From Candidatus Tayloriibacteriota bacterium (GTDB lineage: Bacteria; Patescibacteria; Paceibacteria; UBA9973; UBA6065), in NCBI GenBank assembly GCA_016215405.1, contig JACRJQ010000005.1:62001-126000 (forward strand): 64,000 nucleotides of DNA, written 5' to 3'. A program made the position numbers and the translations under genes. Positions 24,228 through 33,393 of the stretch are shown piece after piece. Below the pieces are notes generated by a model that saw nothing but the letters and a program-made list of their open reading frames with translations, had not been told where the DNA came from and ran no database searches. Every line of letters starts with the position of its first letter. Position 1 is the first letter of the stretch.

Positions 24228-26900
24228 ATGAACAAGAAACTAATCATCGGGACATTCGCCGCGGCGCTCCTTCTGGCCGGAGCGTTCTATCAACACGTAT
24301 CCGCTCAGTATTACGACGAGTACGAAGATTACAACGTCCCTTATACGCCCGTCGATCCGTGTCCAGGCAAGATCTGCGGATGGGTCGATGTTTCTAATGT
24401 GAGGGCTTTCGGCGTCGTTCACCCTACGCGAAACGGCATAAATTTCTATGGCACTCAGACGACGAAGGAGCATCTCTGCCAGCTCGCGGGCTATGACCGC
24501 AGCAAGGGGGGCCAGGAGCAGAATAGGAAATGGAGCAAGTGTAACGACGAATACTACGTCACGTGGACCGGCAGCAACTGGAATATCTATAAATGCGACG
24601 CCAGGACGTATACGGTGAGCATATATTGCGAGAAGGACAAGCCGAATAACGCGCCGACGATTTCATGGTCTCAAGCCCCGACCGCGGCGGCGTGCGACGC
24701 CTCGTACAAGGTAGAGGCGGCAGGCGCCGACGTAGACGGAAATCTTACGGCGGTGAGCGTCGATAAGAATGATTCCGCGTTCGCCTATGCCGGCGGCGGA
24801 AATGGATGGGAGGGCACGTCGGGCAATCCGACATCGGATAGCGGACCTAAGACCGTGACCTTTACCGCCTGGTCGCAAGACTCGACAGGCGCACAGTCTG
24901 CAAAGATATCGCACACAGTATCGATAGGATCGTGCGTCGCTCCTAACAGGGAACCGACAGGCAGCCTTTCGGCGAGCTGCGCCGCGCTCTCTGGGAGCGC
25001 CTCTGACCCGGACGCTCCGGGCCAGTCGATAGGGGTCCATTTCTATGTTGACGGACCTGCTGGCAGCGGATCGTTCGCGGGGGCGACGAATACGAATGGA
25101 GGCTCGTATAGCATGGCTTTGCCTGAATCGCTCAAGACGGGGACCAACAGGACGGTATACGCATACGCCATCGACACCGCCGGCGGCAATAATCCTCAGA
25201 TCGGCCAGGCGACGGTGAATTGCTCTCCTGCTTCTGCTCCTGCTCCTACGGGATTCATCGCGGTCAGCCCATCGACCCTTCCTTCATCAGGAGGCAGCGT
25301 CACCGTGAGCTGGTCGGTCTCTGGCGCTTCGTCGTGCACGGCTTCTGGCGACTGGTCTGGCACCAAAGGATCGAGCGGGTCTGAGACGAAGCAGGTGAGC
25401 CGGTCGTCGCAATTCGATATAAGCTGCACGGGAGCCGGAGGCACATGGAGCGATAGCGGCCGAGTGACGGTCGCGGGGAGCCTCAACATCACCGATTTCT
25501 TCATCTCCCCGAATTCGGTCAAAGAGGGCGATGGCTTCACCATATACGGCGTCGCGCAATGGAACGGGGTCGACTATATAAAGAGGCACAGAGCGTATTT
25601 CCAGGGCTCTCAGGGCGGCCAATGGACGTATGCGGCGGGGCCATATGCCGTGACCGTCGTCGCGAACGGATACTATACGGCCGAGAGGAATCCTTATTCC
25701 ATGTATATGGGACCGGGATCATATAGCGTCGTGTATGAAGTGGAGGATAATGCCGGCAATACGGATTCCGAGACGCGGTCGTTCACGTATCAAGGGGGCC
25801 AGCAGTGCGATACCAAGAGCCATACCTGCAGCGCTTCTTATACGGGATACGAATATCCTCAGTCGCAATCGACTCAGACGCTGACCGTGTATCAGTCGTG
25901 CGATATTTCCGAGCAGCAGCACGGCGCGCTCAATATCCCTAACGGGACGGCAACCCTTCAGAATAGGGCCTACAGCGACCAGTGCCCTCAGTGCTGGTAT
26001 GACACGCACGCGTATCAGGGCACCACATGGCATTGTTCGAGGACGCTCTCAGGCTATGACCATCCTCACTACAGGTCTACGTTCCCTGTGACCTATTACA
26101 CTTCATGCAGCATAAGCGATGCTGAAAAGGCGGCTCTCGAAGCGCAGGGATATGTGTATGGATACCGGCAGCGCACTCAGGAGACCAGTCCGGGCCAGTG
26201 GACCGACGTGCACTACATGAGCAACTGCGATTCGAACACCGCGAGATGCACCGATTCTAACGCGACAAACTACAACCAGACAGGGTCGTGCCGTTACAAC
26301 AATCAGACGAGATGCACCGATTCTAACGCTACGAACTACAATCAGATAGGCTCGTGCGACTATTCGAACAACAACAATACTGACACGAACACGAACGGCG
26401 GGACGGGGAACAATCCTGGAGGAAACGGCAATAATGGCAATAACGGGAATCGTCCGATTCCGGGCTTTACCATAACGGCAGATAGCTCGAGGACGCCTGT
26501 TCAATTCGTCGGGGGGATCGGCGGCGGATCTGAGGCGAGGAGGATAGAGGTTAACCCGGTGAATGGCTTCAATGAGGATGTCACGGTGACCGTGGCGAGC
26601 ATCCGCTCGAGGAGCGGGGGCCAGGCTTTGCCGGAAGGGGTCGTAGCGCTCTACTCGCTCGATAACAAGCCGTTCGCAGGCTCTATGTCTACGACGCAGA
26701 GATACAATCCGTCGGTCGGCGGGGGGAAGTATATCGGATCTGAAGGCCTCATCGGGTCGAGCTTCAAGCTCACGCTCTCGAAAGCCGTCTCGGAGCCGTA
26801 TGAAGTCGTATTCAATGCGGTTTCGACATCGGGCAAGGCGGCGACGTATGTCCTCCTTATCGAGCCGGATGTAAAGAATCCTTCTTTCAAAGAGCTTTAA
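24228..26900 (+). CDS. Large cysteine-rich secreted surface protein with Ig-like and repeat regions
   Basis: 890 residues, signal peptide (1-26, VSA). In order: a Cys-containing N-domain (CPGKICGW ... CDART), two cadherin/Ig-like stretches (ADVDGNLTAVSVDKND; SASDPDAPGQSIGVHFYVDG), a Ser/Gly-rich module (SGGSVTVSWSVSGASSC), a Cys/Tyr-rich block, two tandem 22-residue repeats (RCTDSNATNYNQTGSC type, about 673-716), an Asn/Gly-rich linker and a final beta domain. The CTD..ATNYN..GSC repeat is known from adhesin-like proteins of other bacteria. No sortase signal or C-terminal helix; retention may depend on the upstream partner. Confidence 0.65.
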   Translation: MNKKLIIGTFAAALLLAGAFYQHVSAQYYDEYEDYNVPYTPVDPCPGKICGWVDVSNVRAFGVVHPTRNGINFYGTQTTKEHLCQLAGYDRSKGGQEQNRKWSKCNDEYYVTWTGSNWNIYKCDARTYTVSIYCEKDKPNNAPTISWSQAPTAAACDASYKVEAAGADVDGNLTAVSVDKNDSAFAYAGGGNGWEGTSGNPTSDSGPKTVTFTAWSQDSTGAQSAKISHTVSIGSCVAPNREPTGSLSASCAALSGSASDPDAPGQSIGVHFYVDGPAGSGSFAGATNTNGGSYSMALPESLKTGTNRTVYAYAIDTAGGNNPQIGQATVNCSPASAPAPTGFIAVSPSTLPSSGGSVTVSWSVSGASSCTASGDWSGTKGSSGSETKQVSRSSQFDISCTGAGGTWSDSGRVTVAGSLNITDFFISPNSVKEGDGFTIYGVAQWNGVDYIKRHRAYFQGSQGGQWTYAAGPYAVTVVANGYYTAERNPYSMYMGPGSYSVVYEVEDNAGNTDSETRSFTYQGGQQCDTKSHTCSASYTGYEYPQSQSTQTLTVYQSCDISEQQHGALNIPNGTATLQNRAYSDQCPQCWYDTHAYQGTTWHCSRTLSGYDHPHYRSTFPVTYYTSCSISDAEKAALEAQGYVYGYRQRTQETSPGQWTDVHYMSNCDSNTARCTDSNATNYNQTGSCRYNNQTRCTDSNATNYNQIGSCDYSNNNNTDTNTNGGTGNNPGGNGNNGNNGNRPIPGFTITADSSRTPVQFVGGIGGGSEARRIEVNPVNGFNEDVTVTVASIRSRSGGQALPEGVVALYSLDNKPFAGSMSTTQRYNPSVGGGKYIGSEGLIGSSFKLTLSKAVSEPYEVVFNAVSTSGKAATYVLLIEPDVKNPSFKEL
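26243..26374 (+). repeat. Two tandem 66-bp coding repeats
   Basis: Units begin at 26243 and 26309 and encode the CTDSNATNYNQ-x-GSC segments. Most differences between units are silent. Confidence 0.8.
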
Positions 26901-26920
26901 TCGGTTAGAGGTCGAGGTAA

Positions 26921-26954
26921 AGAAAAGCCGGCGCCAAAAGGCGCCGGCTTTTCT
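26921..26954. terminator. Bidirectional terminator between convergent genes
   Basis: AGAAAAGCCGGCGCC, four-A loop, mirror arm ending TTTTCT; serves the surface operon and miaA. Confidence 0.88.
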
Positions 26955-26961
26955 TGTCTAA

Positions 26962-27852
26962 TTAAGAGAGGAATCTCTTCGCGAGAGAGAGGGCTTTTCC
27001 GCTCTGATCCGGACGAAGCCAGTGTATATCCTTGTTCCTCTGGAACCACGTCATTTGGCGCTTGGAAAAATCGACGATGCGGTTCTCAAGCTCGAGGAGC
27101 ATGCTCTCCTTTGAGATCTTCCCCTGGAGATAGAGCGCGAGAAAGCGATATTCGAGCCCGAGTTCGTGGAATCGTTTCCAGGAGAGGCCCCTTTTCCGCA
27201 ATGACTTCGCTTCTTCGACCATACCCTGCTTCATGCGCCTCTGGAGGCGGGCGCGTATCTTTTCTCTGAGGGCCTTTCGATCTGTCGTAAGCCCGATCCA
27301 GAGAGTCTCGTACGCCTTTGTGCGCTTCATCTTTGGAACTTTACCGAGCACACGTGCGATCTCTATGGCACGGATGATGCGTACCTTGTTGAGGGGATCG
27401 AGCTCTTTCGCCCGGCGAGGGTCGAGCTTCTCGATCTCCTTCATGAGCGTTTTCGTGCTTTTTTTAGCGAGCCGTGCGCGCAGCTTCGCGTCTGGAGGCA
27501 CGGCAGGGAAGGATTCATCGTAGGCGAGAGCGTCGATATAGAATCCAGTGCCGCCGCATATGATCGGTACATCGCCGCGCGAGAGTATGTCCTCGATAGC
27601 TTTGCGTCCGTCATTCTTGAATCTCTCGACGTTATAGGTCTTTTTCGGGTCGCAGACATCGATAAGATGGTGGGGCACGCCATTCATCTCGCGACGGGTT
27701 ATCTTGCCCGACCCGACGTCGAGACCTCTGTATACCTGCCTCGAATCCGCCGAAACGACCTCGCCCTTGAACCGTCGAGCCAAAAGCACGGCGAGGTCGC
27801 TCTTTCCTGTGGCGGTTGGGCCGCATACGATGATAACTTTCGGATGCCTCAT
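26962..27852 (-). CDS. miaA: tRNA dimethylallyltransferase
   Basis: 296 residues. P-loop VCGPTATGKSDLAV, then SADSRQVYRGLDVGSGK, the GGTGFYIDAL motif and the C-terminal WFQRNKDIHW strand. MiaA adds dimethylallyl to A37 of tRNAs reading U-starting codons; the tRNA-Tyr, -Leu(UAA), -Leu(CAA), -Cys and -Trp genes here all carry A37. It needs dimethylallyl diphosphate, the same C5 precursor a terpenoid enzyme would need. The frame runs on upstream through a tRNA gene, but TGG-TAGAGT seven bases before 27852 fixes the start. Confidence 0.93.
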   Translation of the reverse strand: MRHPKVIIVCGPTATGKSDLAVLLARRFKGEVVSADSRQVYRGLDVGSGKITRREMNGVPHHLIDVCDPKKTYNVERFKNDGRKAIEDILSRGDVPIICGGTGFYIDALAYDESFPAVPPDAKLRARLAKKSTKTLMKEIEKLDPRRAKELDPLNKVRIIRAIEIARVLGKVPKMKRTKAYETLWIGLTTDRKALREKIRARLQRRMKQGMVEEAKSLRKRGLSWKRFHELGLEYRFLALYLQGKISKESMLLELENRIVDFSKRQMTWFQRNKDIHWLRPDQSGKALSLAKRFLS

Positions 27853-27859
27853 AGTGTAG

Positions 27860-27865
27860 ACTCTA
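27860..27865 (-). promoter_or_regulatory. Extended -10 of a leaderless promoter (miaA)
   Basis: TGG-TAGAGT on the minus strand, seven bases before ATG. Confidence 0.5.
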
Positions 27866-27890
27866 CCAGAAATAATCGGAAAGGGAATTT

Positions 27891-28006
27891 GGGAGGCTCG
27901 GTCCTTACAGGACCAGTATCCTGATTGGATGTGTAAGAACGCATGTTCAATCAGGCCTCGAGTCCCACGCACAAAGCTCCGCTTTGGTGCCGGAGGTGGG
28001 ACTCGA
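27891..28006 (-). repeat. tRNA-Leu(CAA)-linked module
   Basis: Same core as the tRNA-Trp module: GGTCC-TTACA-GGACC then AGTATCC (27899-27920). A CCTGATTG/CAATCAGG hairpin follows, then TCGAGTCCCAC (27958-27968) mirroring GTGGGACTCGA of the tRNA (27996-28006), with a hairpin (AAAGC-TCC-GCTTT) between the arms. GGGAGGCTCG at 27891 may be a degenerate outer copy of the tRNA end. Confidence 0.75.
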
Positions 28007-28068
28007 ACCCACACACCTTTCGATACGCGATTTTGAGTCGCGCGCGTCTGCCATTCCGCCACTCCGGC
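27988..28068 (-). tRNA. tRNA-Leu(CAA)
   Basis: Acceptor GCCGGAG/CUCCGGC, anticodon stem CGCGA/UCGCG with loop CUCAAAA (CAA), class II variable arm, T-arm GUGGG-UUCGAGU-CCCAC, discriminator A. Here the next bases read CCA, unlike the other seven tRNA genes. Confidence 0.92.
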
Positions 28069-28158
28069 TTCACATCAACAAGTTACAACAAAAACCGCCC
28101 TTTCTCAACGTACGGCCCGCGGTCGGATGTGATAAAATACCTCAGTAAATATAAACCC

Positions 28159-29166
28159 ATGTCATCCCAATTCTTCGGAGATTCCATATTTTGGATAGAG
28201 ACAGACAAGATAAGGCCGAATCCTTATCAGCCGAGGCGCGAATTCGACGAAGCGGCCCTTCGAGACCTCGCCGAATCGATCAGGATGTACGGCCTTCTGC
28301 AGCCTTTGGTGGTCACGAGGACCGAGATCCAGAAAGAGGACGGCGGCCTTGCCGTCGAGTACGAGCTCATCTCCGGAGAGAGACGATTGCGCGCATCGAA
28401 GCTCCTCGGCCTTTTGCAGGTCCCAGCGATCATCCGCGCCAATTCCGATGACGCGCGGGTAAAGCTCGAGCTCGCTATCATCGAGAACCTCCAGCGAGAG
28501 GATCTTAACCCTGTCGAACGCGCGCGATCCTTCAATCAGCTCGTGTCCGAATTCGGCCTCAAGCATATCCAGGTCGCTCAGAAGATAGGCAAGTCGCGCG
28601 AATACGTCTCGAACTCGATCCGCCTCCTCATGCTCCCGTCGGATATACTCGACGCCCTCTCCCAAGGCAAGATCTCCGAAGGGCATGCCCGACCTCTCAT
28701 GATGCTCGCCGATAGGCCGGAAGAGCAGTCGACCCTGTTCAAAGAGATCACTTTCAAGAGGCTTACCGTGCGCGAGACCGAGATGATCGCGAGGAAGATC
28801 GCCGTCGAGAGGGCGCGCAAGAAGGAGCGCGCCTTCGACCCGGAGATGCTCGAGATAGAGCAGAGGCTCTCCGAGACTTTCGGAACCCGGGTCTCTATCG
28901 AGCAAAAGCAGAAAGGGGGCAAGATAACGATCGATTTCTTCTCTCCAGAGGACCTCAAGGCGATCATGGACGTCGTCGGAAAGAGGGAAAGGAAAGAGCC
29001 TGCCGCCCCTGTCGCTTTATCCGACCAGCCTGCGATACCCGCGCCTTCCCAAGAAGCCGAGACGGTTTCCGAGCCTCAAGCGCCCATAGACGATAGGTCG
29101 AAAGAGGAAAAGAAAGAGAGCGACAACAGCGAAGACCTCTATTCCATAAAGAATTTCTCCCTTTAG
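28159..29166 (+). CDS. parB: ParB/Spo0J family chromosome-partitioning protein
   Basis: 335 residues. N-terminal CTPase/ParB domain with DKIRPNPYQPRREFDE and the GERRLRASKLLG arginine patch, helix-turn-helix KHIQVAQKIGKSREYVSNSIRLL, C-terminal dimerisation segment and an acidic Ser/Glu tail. It would bind parS sites near the origin; no clear parS palindrome (TGTTTCACGTGAAACA) was seen in the window and no parA is adjacent. A frame extending upstream through tRNA-Leu is an artefact. Confidence 0.9.
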   Translation: MSSQFFGDSIFWIETDKIRPNPYQPRREFDEAALRDLAESIRMYGLLQPLVVTRTEIQKEDGGLAVEYELISGERRLRASKLLGLLQVPAIIRANSDDARVKLELAIIENLQREDLNPVERARSFNQLVSEFGLKHIQVAQKIGKSREYVSNSIRLLMLPSDILDALSQGKISEGHARPLMMLADRPEEQSTLFKEITFKRLTVRETEMIARKIAVERARKKERAFDPEMLEIEQRLSETFGTRVSIEQKQKGGKITIDFFSPEDLKAIMDVVGKRERKEPAAPVALSDQPAIPAPSQEAETVSEPQAPIDDRSKEEKKESDNSEDLYSIKNFSL

Positions 29167-29170
29167 AAGA

Positions 29171-29196
29171 AGATCCGCCTCCGGGCGGGTCTTTTT
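29171..29196 (+). terminator. Rho-independent terminator after parB
   Basis: AGATCCGCC stem with one G-U pair, four-base loop, then five T. Confidence 0.75.
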
Positions 29197-29302
29197 GACT
29201 TAGGGGGACGCTCGGTATATACCTAGTATCGGTAGGCGTATATGGCTTGGCATATCCCAAGAGCCGCTTCTGGCGGATAACCCGTTCGTTCAAACAAAGG
29301 TC

Positions 29303-29551
29303 ATGGCCTTTTCACGTTTCGTTTCTTGGCTGTTTCGCCGCGGGCTCACGCTCGCGTTGGCTATCGTGGTCGGGGCGTTAGGCGGATACGTCCTCGTGTC
29401 GCTCTTCGGCTTCGTCGAGCGTCCCGGCTCTGGGGCCTTCGTGCTATTCTGCGTCGCGATGTCGGTCCTCCTGTGGCTCATCGCAGGAGACCGGAAATAC
29501 GACCGCAAGAAGGACTTCGTCTGGCAGCCTGGCCCTGACGGAAGATACTGA
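29303..29551 (+). CDS. Small two-helix membrane protein, unknown
   Basis: 82 residues: a basic N-terminus, two hydrophobic helices (about 14-36 and 44-61), then a charged tail (DRKYDRKKDFVW). No known family. The plus frame is preferred over an overlapping minus frame because it has membrane-protein composition and ends just before a shared terminator. Confidence 0.5.
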   Translation: MAFSRFVSWLFRRGLTLALAIVVGALGGYVLVSLFGFVERPGSGAFVLFCVAMSVLLWLIAGDRKYDRKKDFVWQPGPDGRY

Positions 29552-29571
29552 CCGCGGCCTTCCGCAAATCC

Positions 29572-29598
29572 AAAGGCGCCTGAACCCCAGGCGCCTTT
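29572..29598. terminator. Bidirectional terminator between convergent genes
   Basis: AAAGGCGCCTG stem, five-base loop, CAGGCGCCTTT; between the small membrane gene and topA. Confidence 0.85.
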
Positions 29599-29606
29599 CG
29601 TATGGC

Positions 29607-31850
29607 CTATTCTTTTTTCTTTCGGGCGAAGCCTCTCTTTTTCTTCTCTTGCTTCAATATCTCGAGGGCGCGCGGAAGCTCTATGTTATAGACGTCGTCT
29701 GGCGCTTTTACGGATCTGAAATCTCCGTCGTGGACTATGTAAGGGCCGAATCGTCCGATGTTCGCGGTTATGACTTTGCCTGTGTCTGGATGCGAACCGA
29801 GCTGGCGGGGAAGGGATAGATAATGGACCGCCTGAGCCAAGGTGACCTCTTCAGGCTTCACCTCCTTAGGCACGCTCGCGCGGCGAAGCTTCGGTTTCGC
29901 GGGCTTCTTCGCTTTCTTTTTCTTCGGCTTTCGCGCCTGATCCTCAGTAGGAGGCGTCTCGGCCTTCTCCTCGGGCATGACCATCTCCACGTAAGGTCCG
30001 TACTTTCCCGTCTTGAGAGTTATATCGCTTCCGGTATCTGGATGGACGCCGATGACCTTGTCCTTCGGCATCTCGGTCCCGTCGATGAGGAGGGCGCCGT
30101 CGCAGTCGGGATAGCGGGAGCATGAAAGGAATTTTCCGGAGCGGCCGAGCTTTATCACCATGGACGATCCGCACTTCGGGCATACGTGTCTCGCGTCCGC
30201 CTCGCCTAAGGTCGTCGCTTTATCGAGCTTGTCCTTTGCCTTCACTTCTTTCGAGAACGGCTTGTAGAAGTCGGAGAGGGTCTTCTCGTATTCCACCTTT
30301 CCTTCGGCTATGAGGTCGAGCTTGTCTTCCATCTCGGCCGTAAAGGTGTCGCTTATGTATTGGTTGAAATTCTCTTCGAGGAACGTCGAAACGACTTCGC
30401 CGGTGTCGGTGGGCTTAAGCGAACGGCCCTCTTTCGTCACGTATTCGCGGTCTTCGAGGGTCTTTATGATGGAAGCATAGGTCGACGGTCGGCCGATGCC
30501 GCGGGCCTCGAGCTCTTTGACGAGGCCGGCTTCGGAGTATCTCGACGGCGGTTCGGTGAATTTTTGGAGAGACGCTATGTCGATGAGCTTGAGGGCTTCG
30601 CCTTCTTTCACCTTCGGTAGCTCCACGTCCTCTCCGCGCGCTTCCGGGTCGGCATCGAACCAGCCTCTGTATATAGTGCGGGAGCCGTTCGCTTGGAAAT
30701 CGGGGATGGTCCTCGACGTCACGTTCGCGAGGATCTTCGTCCTCATGACGCGGGCGTCCTTCATCTGGCTCGCTACAGCGCGGCCCCAGATGAGGGAATA
30801 GAGCCCTTCTTCTTCCGGGGTCGATCCAGCCTTCTCTTTTAGGGCGTCGGTCGGTCGAACGGCTTCGTGCGCCTCTTGGGCGTTCTTGGATTTGGTCGCA
30901 TATGTGCGGAGCTCGATCTCGTCCTTTCCGTATATCTTCTCTATGGCGAGGGCGATCTGGGCGACCGCCTGCTTCGAGAGCGCCGTCGAGTCGGTTCGCA
31001 TATAGGTGATGTGTCCCGCCTCATAGAGCTTCTGCGCGATGCGCATGGTGCGAGAAGGGGAGAATCCGAGGCGCGTGGAGGCCGCCTGCTGGAGCGTCGA
31101 GGTCGTGAAAGGCGCTTTAGGAGACCTCTTTGCCTCTGACTCCTCGACGCTTACGACTTGCCAGTCTTCCTTTTTCGCGATCGAGAGTATCCTTTCCGAT
31201 TCCTTCTCTTCTTTCGGTTCGATCGAGCAGGCGAGAGGAAGCCTCTCTTTCTTTACGGTCTCGGTCGTTGCCGTTATGGAGAAATATCCTTCTGGCTTGA
31301 ACGCCTTTATCTCCCGCTCTCTTTCGACGAGGATCCTTAGGGCAGGGGATTGCACGCGCCCGGCAGAGAGGCCGTAGCGGACCTTTTTCCATATGACGCC
31401 GGAGAGGTCGTAGCCGACGAGCCTGTCGAGAACGCGCCGCGCCTCCTGGGCGCGGCGCAGGTTCTCGTCTATATCGCGAGGGCTCTTTAAAGCCTCGATG
31501 ATGGCGTCTTTCGTTATCTCATTGAAGACGACGCGCCTCACCTTCTTCTTTCCGAAATCCACCGCCTCGGCGATATGCCACGCGATGGCTTCGCCCTCTC
31601 GGTCCGGGTCGGTCGCGAGAAGCACCTCGTCGGACGACTTCGCCAAGCGCTCTATCTCGGAGAGGACCTTCTCCTTTCCCGCAGAGACTTCGTAGTGGGG
31701 GACGAATCCGTCGAGGTCTATCGCTTTCTTGTTCGATTTAGGGAGGTCTCTAACGTGGCCGATCGAAGCGACCACCGTGTATCCGCTACCGAGATATTTT
31801 CCGATAGTCTTCGCCTTTGCGGGAGACTCTACGATGAGAAGCTTTGGCAT
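29607..31850 (-). CDS. topA: DNA topoisomerase I (type IA)
   Basis: 747 residues from MPKLLIVESPAKAKTIGKYL. Toprim domain with the ATDPDREGEAIAWH acid cluster, the active-site tyrosine in ITYMRTDSTAL, and a C-terminal part with one zinc ribbon (CPKCGSSMVIK ... CSRYPDCDG) plus two short GRFGPYI/GKYGPYV repeats. It relaxes negative supercoils, balancing gyrase. A TTG four codons upstream is possible but the ATG is preferred. The Lys-rich linker between the repeats is common in small genomes. Confidence 0.94.
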   Translation of the reverse strand: MPKLLIVESPAKAKTIGKYLGSGYTVVASIGHVRDLPKSNKKAIDLDGFVPHYEVSAGKEKVLSEIERLAKSSDEVLLATDPDREGEAIAWHIAEAVDFGKKKVRRVVFNEITKDAIIEALKSPRDIDENLRRAQEARRVLDRLVGYDLSGVIWKKVRYGLSAGRVQSPALRILVEREREIKAFKPEGYFSITATTETVKKERLPLACSIEPKEEKESERILSIAKKEDWQVVSVEESEAKRSPKAPFTTSTLQQAASTRLGFSPSRTMRIAQKLYEAGHITYMRTDSTALSKQAVAQIALAIEKIYGKDEIELRTYATKSKNAQEAHEAVRPTDALKEKAGSTPEEEGLYSLIWGRAVASQMKDARVMRTKILANVTSRTIPDFQANGSRTIYRGWFDADPEARGEDVELPKVKEGEALKLIDIASLQKFTEPPSRYSEAGLVKELEARGIGRPSTYASIIKTLEDREYVTKEGRSLKPTDTGEVVSTFLEENFNQYISDTFTAEMEDKLDLIAEGKVEYEKTLSDFYKPFSKEVKAKDKLDKATTLGEADARHVCPKCGSSMVIKLGRSGKFLSCSRYPDCDGALLIDGTEMPKDKVIGVHPDTGSDITLKTGKYGPYVEMVMPEEKAETPPTEDQARKPKKKKAKKPAKPKLRRASVPKEVKPEEVTLAQAVHYLSLPRQLGSHPDTGKVITANIGRFGPYIVHDGDFRSVKAPDDVYNIELPRALEILKQEKKKRGFARKKKE

Positions 31851-31899
31851 ATATTGAGGCAAGTATTACACGAAGGCAAAAACTTTGGCAAATCAGGGC

Positions 31900-31930
31900 A
31901 AAAAGAAACCCCGCTCGTTGAAGCGGGGTT
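31900..31930 (-). terminator. Rho-independent terminator
   Basis: AACCCCGCT stem, six-base loop; U-rich tract TTCTTTTT on the minus strand, ending the 31951 gene. Confidence 0.75.
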
Positions 31931-31950
31931 CGAAGGGGGTAGGGTCGCGA

Positions 31951-32424
31951 TCAAGCCGTGGCTTTCTCGGCCGCGCCCTCGGAGACGGTCGAGGCCATCT
32001 TAAGGCCGATCTTCGAGAACTCGATGTCGCCGCGCTCGCAGACCGGGAAGATCCGGACAGACCTTTTGAAAGGGGCTTTAGGGTCTGGCTCGACGTCCAT
32101 GGCCCAAAGCTTGCCTTGGTCTTCGCAGATGATCCGAGAGCTTGCGCCGATCTCGGCCAAATGCTCGGATTCGATGCGTTTGAAGTCGGCGAGGTTGATG
32201 ACCTCGTATCCGTGCATGGCCACATACGACCGCATGAGGGCATAGTCCTGGCCTTGATCGAACGTGAGCCAGTAGATCTGGATTTGCTCTTTGTAGCGGA
32301 CGCCGGATCTGAGCCGATAGGGCGTATTGGGGCCGAAGGGGTTAAGGGCCAGGTCCCAGAAGATATATCCGACTATTGCGAGCCCGACGAGGAGCGAGAC
32401 AGGGTATACGATGTTGGAAATCAT
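31951..32424 (-). CDS. Single-pass membrane protein, unknown
   Basis: 157 residues: a membrane helix at the very N-terminus (5-26), then a soluble part with two cysteines (IICEDQGKLW, FPVCERGD). An in-frame TTG 17 codons upstream would add a Pro-rich leader, but the ATG at 32424 puts the helix at the start as in its neighbours. No family recognised. Confidence 0.55.
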   Translation of the reverse strand: MISNIVYPVSLLVGLAIVGYIFWDLALNPFGPNTPYRLRSGVRYKEQIQIYWLTFDQGQDYALMRSYVAMHGYEVINLADFKRIESEHLAEIGASSRIICEDQGKLWAMDVEPDPKAPFKRSVRIFPVCERGDIEFSKIGLKMASTVSEGAAEKATA

Positions 32425-32494
32425 GAGTTGAGGGGGGTCCGGGGGTAATTCTACGGCGATTCCTTTCCGAGTCAACCATGGGCAGGTCCTAGGC

Positions 32495-33352
32495 TCAGAT
32501 CCTCCGGAATTCTCCTAGCCTCTCCTCTATGAGGCCTTTTATCTCGAGGAGAGATATGAGAGAGCTTATCTTCGACGTCTCCATGTCGAGCCTGTCGAGG
32601 AGGTCGTCGCGAGAGAGAGGCGACGACAGGACTTCGATCACCTTTATCTCGTCGGCCGAGAGGTCCGAATAGTCCGTCTCGCTCCTCTCCGCGCCCGGCT
32701 TGAACCCGAGGGCTTCGGCGAGGTCGGCCGCGCACGTAAGGGGGGTCGCCCCGAGGCGTATGAGCATGTGAGGCCCCGCGCTCTGGGAGGAGAATATGGA
32801 GCCAGGGACGGTAAAGACGTTCCTGTTGAATTCGGTCGCGTATTTCGACGTGATAAGGGTCCCCGACTTTATATCCGCTTCGACCACGAGCGTCGCGTGG
32901 GATATCCCCGCCATGATCCGGTTGCGCGCGGGAAAGGTCCAGGGCGCCGCCTTGACGCCCTCCTCGAACGGGGAAACGAGGCATCCTCCCGCCCTCACGA
33001 TCTCTTTCGCGAGCTCGCGGTTGGCGGCCGGATATATAGACTCCTCGGACAGGCCCGATCCCGGCACCGCGACCGTCTTGAGGCCGTATCTGAGGGCGGT
33101 GCGGTGGGCGATGGAATCGATCCCGAAAGCGAGCCCCGATACGATGACGACGGGTAGGCCTGAAAGCCCAGAAAGGAGCGATTCTACGGCTTCTTTGCCG
33201 TAGTCGCTGTGCCGCCTCGATCCCACCACCGTAAGGAGCATGTTCTCGGCCGAGGGGAAGCTTCCTATCATATAGAGCTTTTTCGGCGGGCTCGGCATCT
33301 CTCGCAGAAGCGGCGGGAAATCCTCTGGGGCGAGCGTCCTTATGGAATTCAT
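32495..33352 (-). CDS. dprA: DNA processing protein A (SMF family)
   Basis: 285 residues. The Rossmann core shows VVGSRRHSDYGKEAV, VSGLAFGIDSIAHRTAL, AVPGSGLSEESIYPAAN and FPARNRIMAGIS, all DprA hallmarks; a winged-helix-like C-terminus (SRDDLLDRLDMETSKISSLI) follows. DprA loads RecA on incoming single-stranded DNA in natural transformation. With the type IV prepilins at 37.5 kb this suggests DNA uptake. The promoter overlaps that of serS back to back in a 41-bp gap. Confidence 0.92.
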   Translation of the reverse strand: MNSIRTLAPEDFPPLLREMPSPPKKLYMIGSFPSAENMLLTVVGSRRHSDYGKEAVESLLSGLSGLPVVIVSGLAFGIDSIAHRTALRYGLKTVAVPGSGLSEESIYPAANRELAKEIVRAGGCLVSPFEEGVKAAPWTFPARNRIMAGISHATLVVEADIKSGTLITSKYATEFNRNVFTVPGSIFSSQSAGPHMLIRLGATPLTCAADLAEALGFKPGAERSETDYSDLSADEIKVIEVLSSPLSRDDLLDRLDMETSKISSLISLLEIKGLIEERLGEFRRI

Positions 33353-33393
33353 AGGAAATTAGTGTACTATTGAGAGGTTAAAGGAAATCTAAA

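Noticed and set aside
26243..26374. Short tandem repeats as a CRISPR array
   Set aside because: They are in-frame coding repeats without spacers. No CRISPR repeat was found anywhere.
27853..28062. Upstream extension of miaA through tRNA-Leu (begins MAEWQTRATQNR)
   Set aside because: This is a translated tRNA gene, a well-known annotation artefact; the miaA promoter lies downstream of it.
27943..28158. Upstream extension of parB across the tRNA-Leu module
   Set aside because: It translates antisense tRNA sequence; ParB homology starts after 28159.
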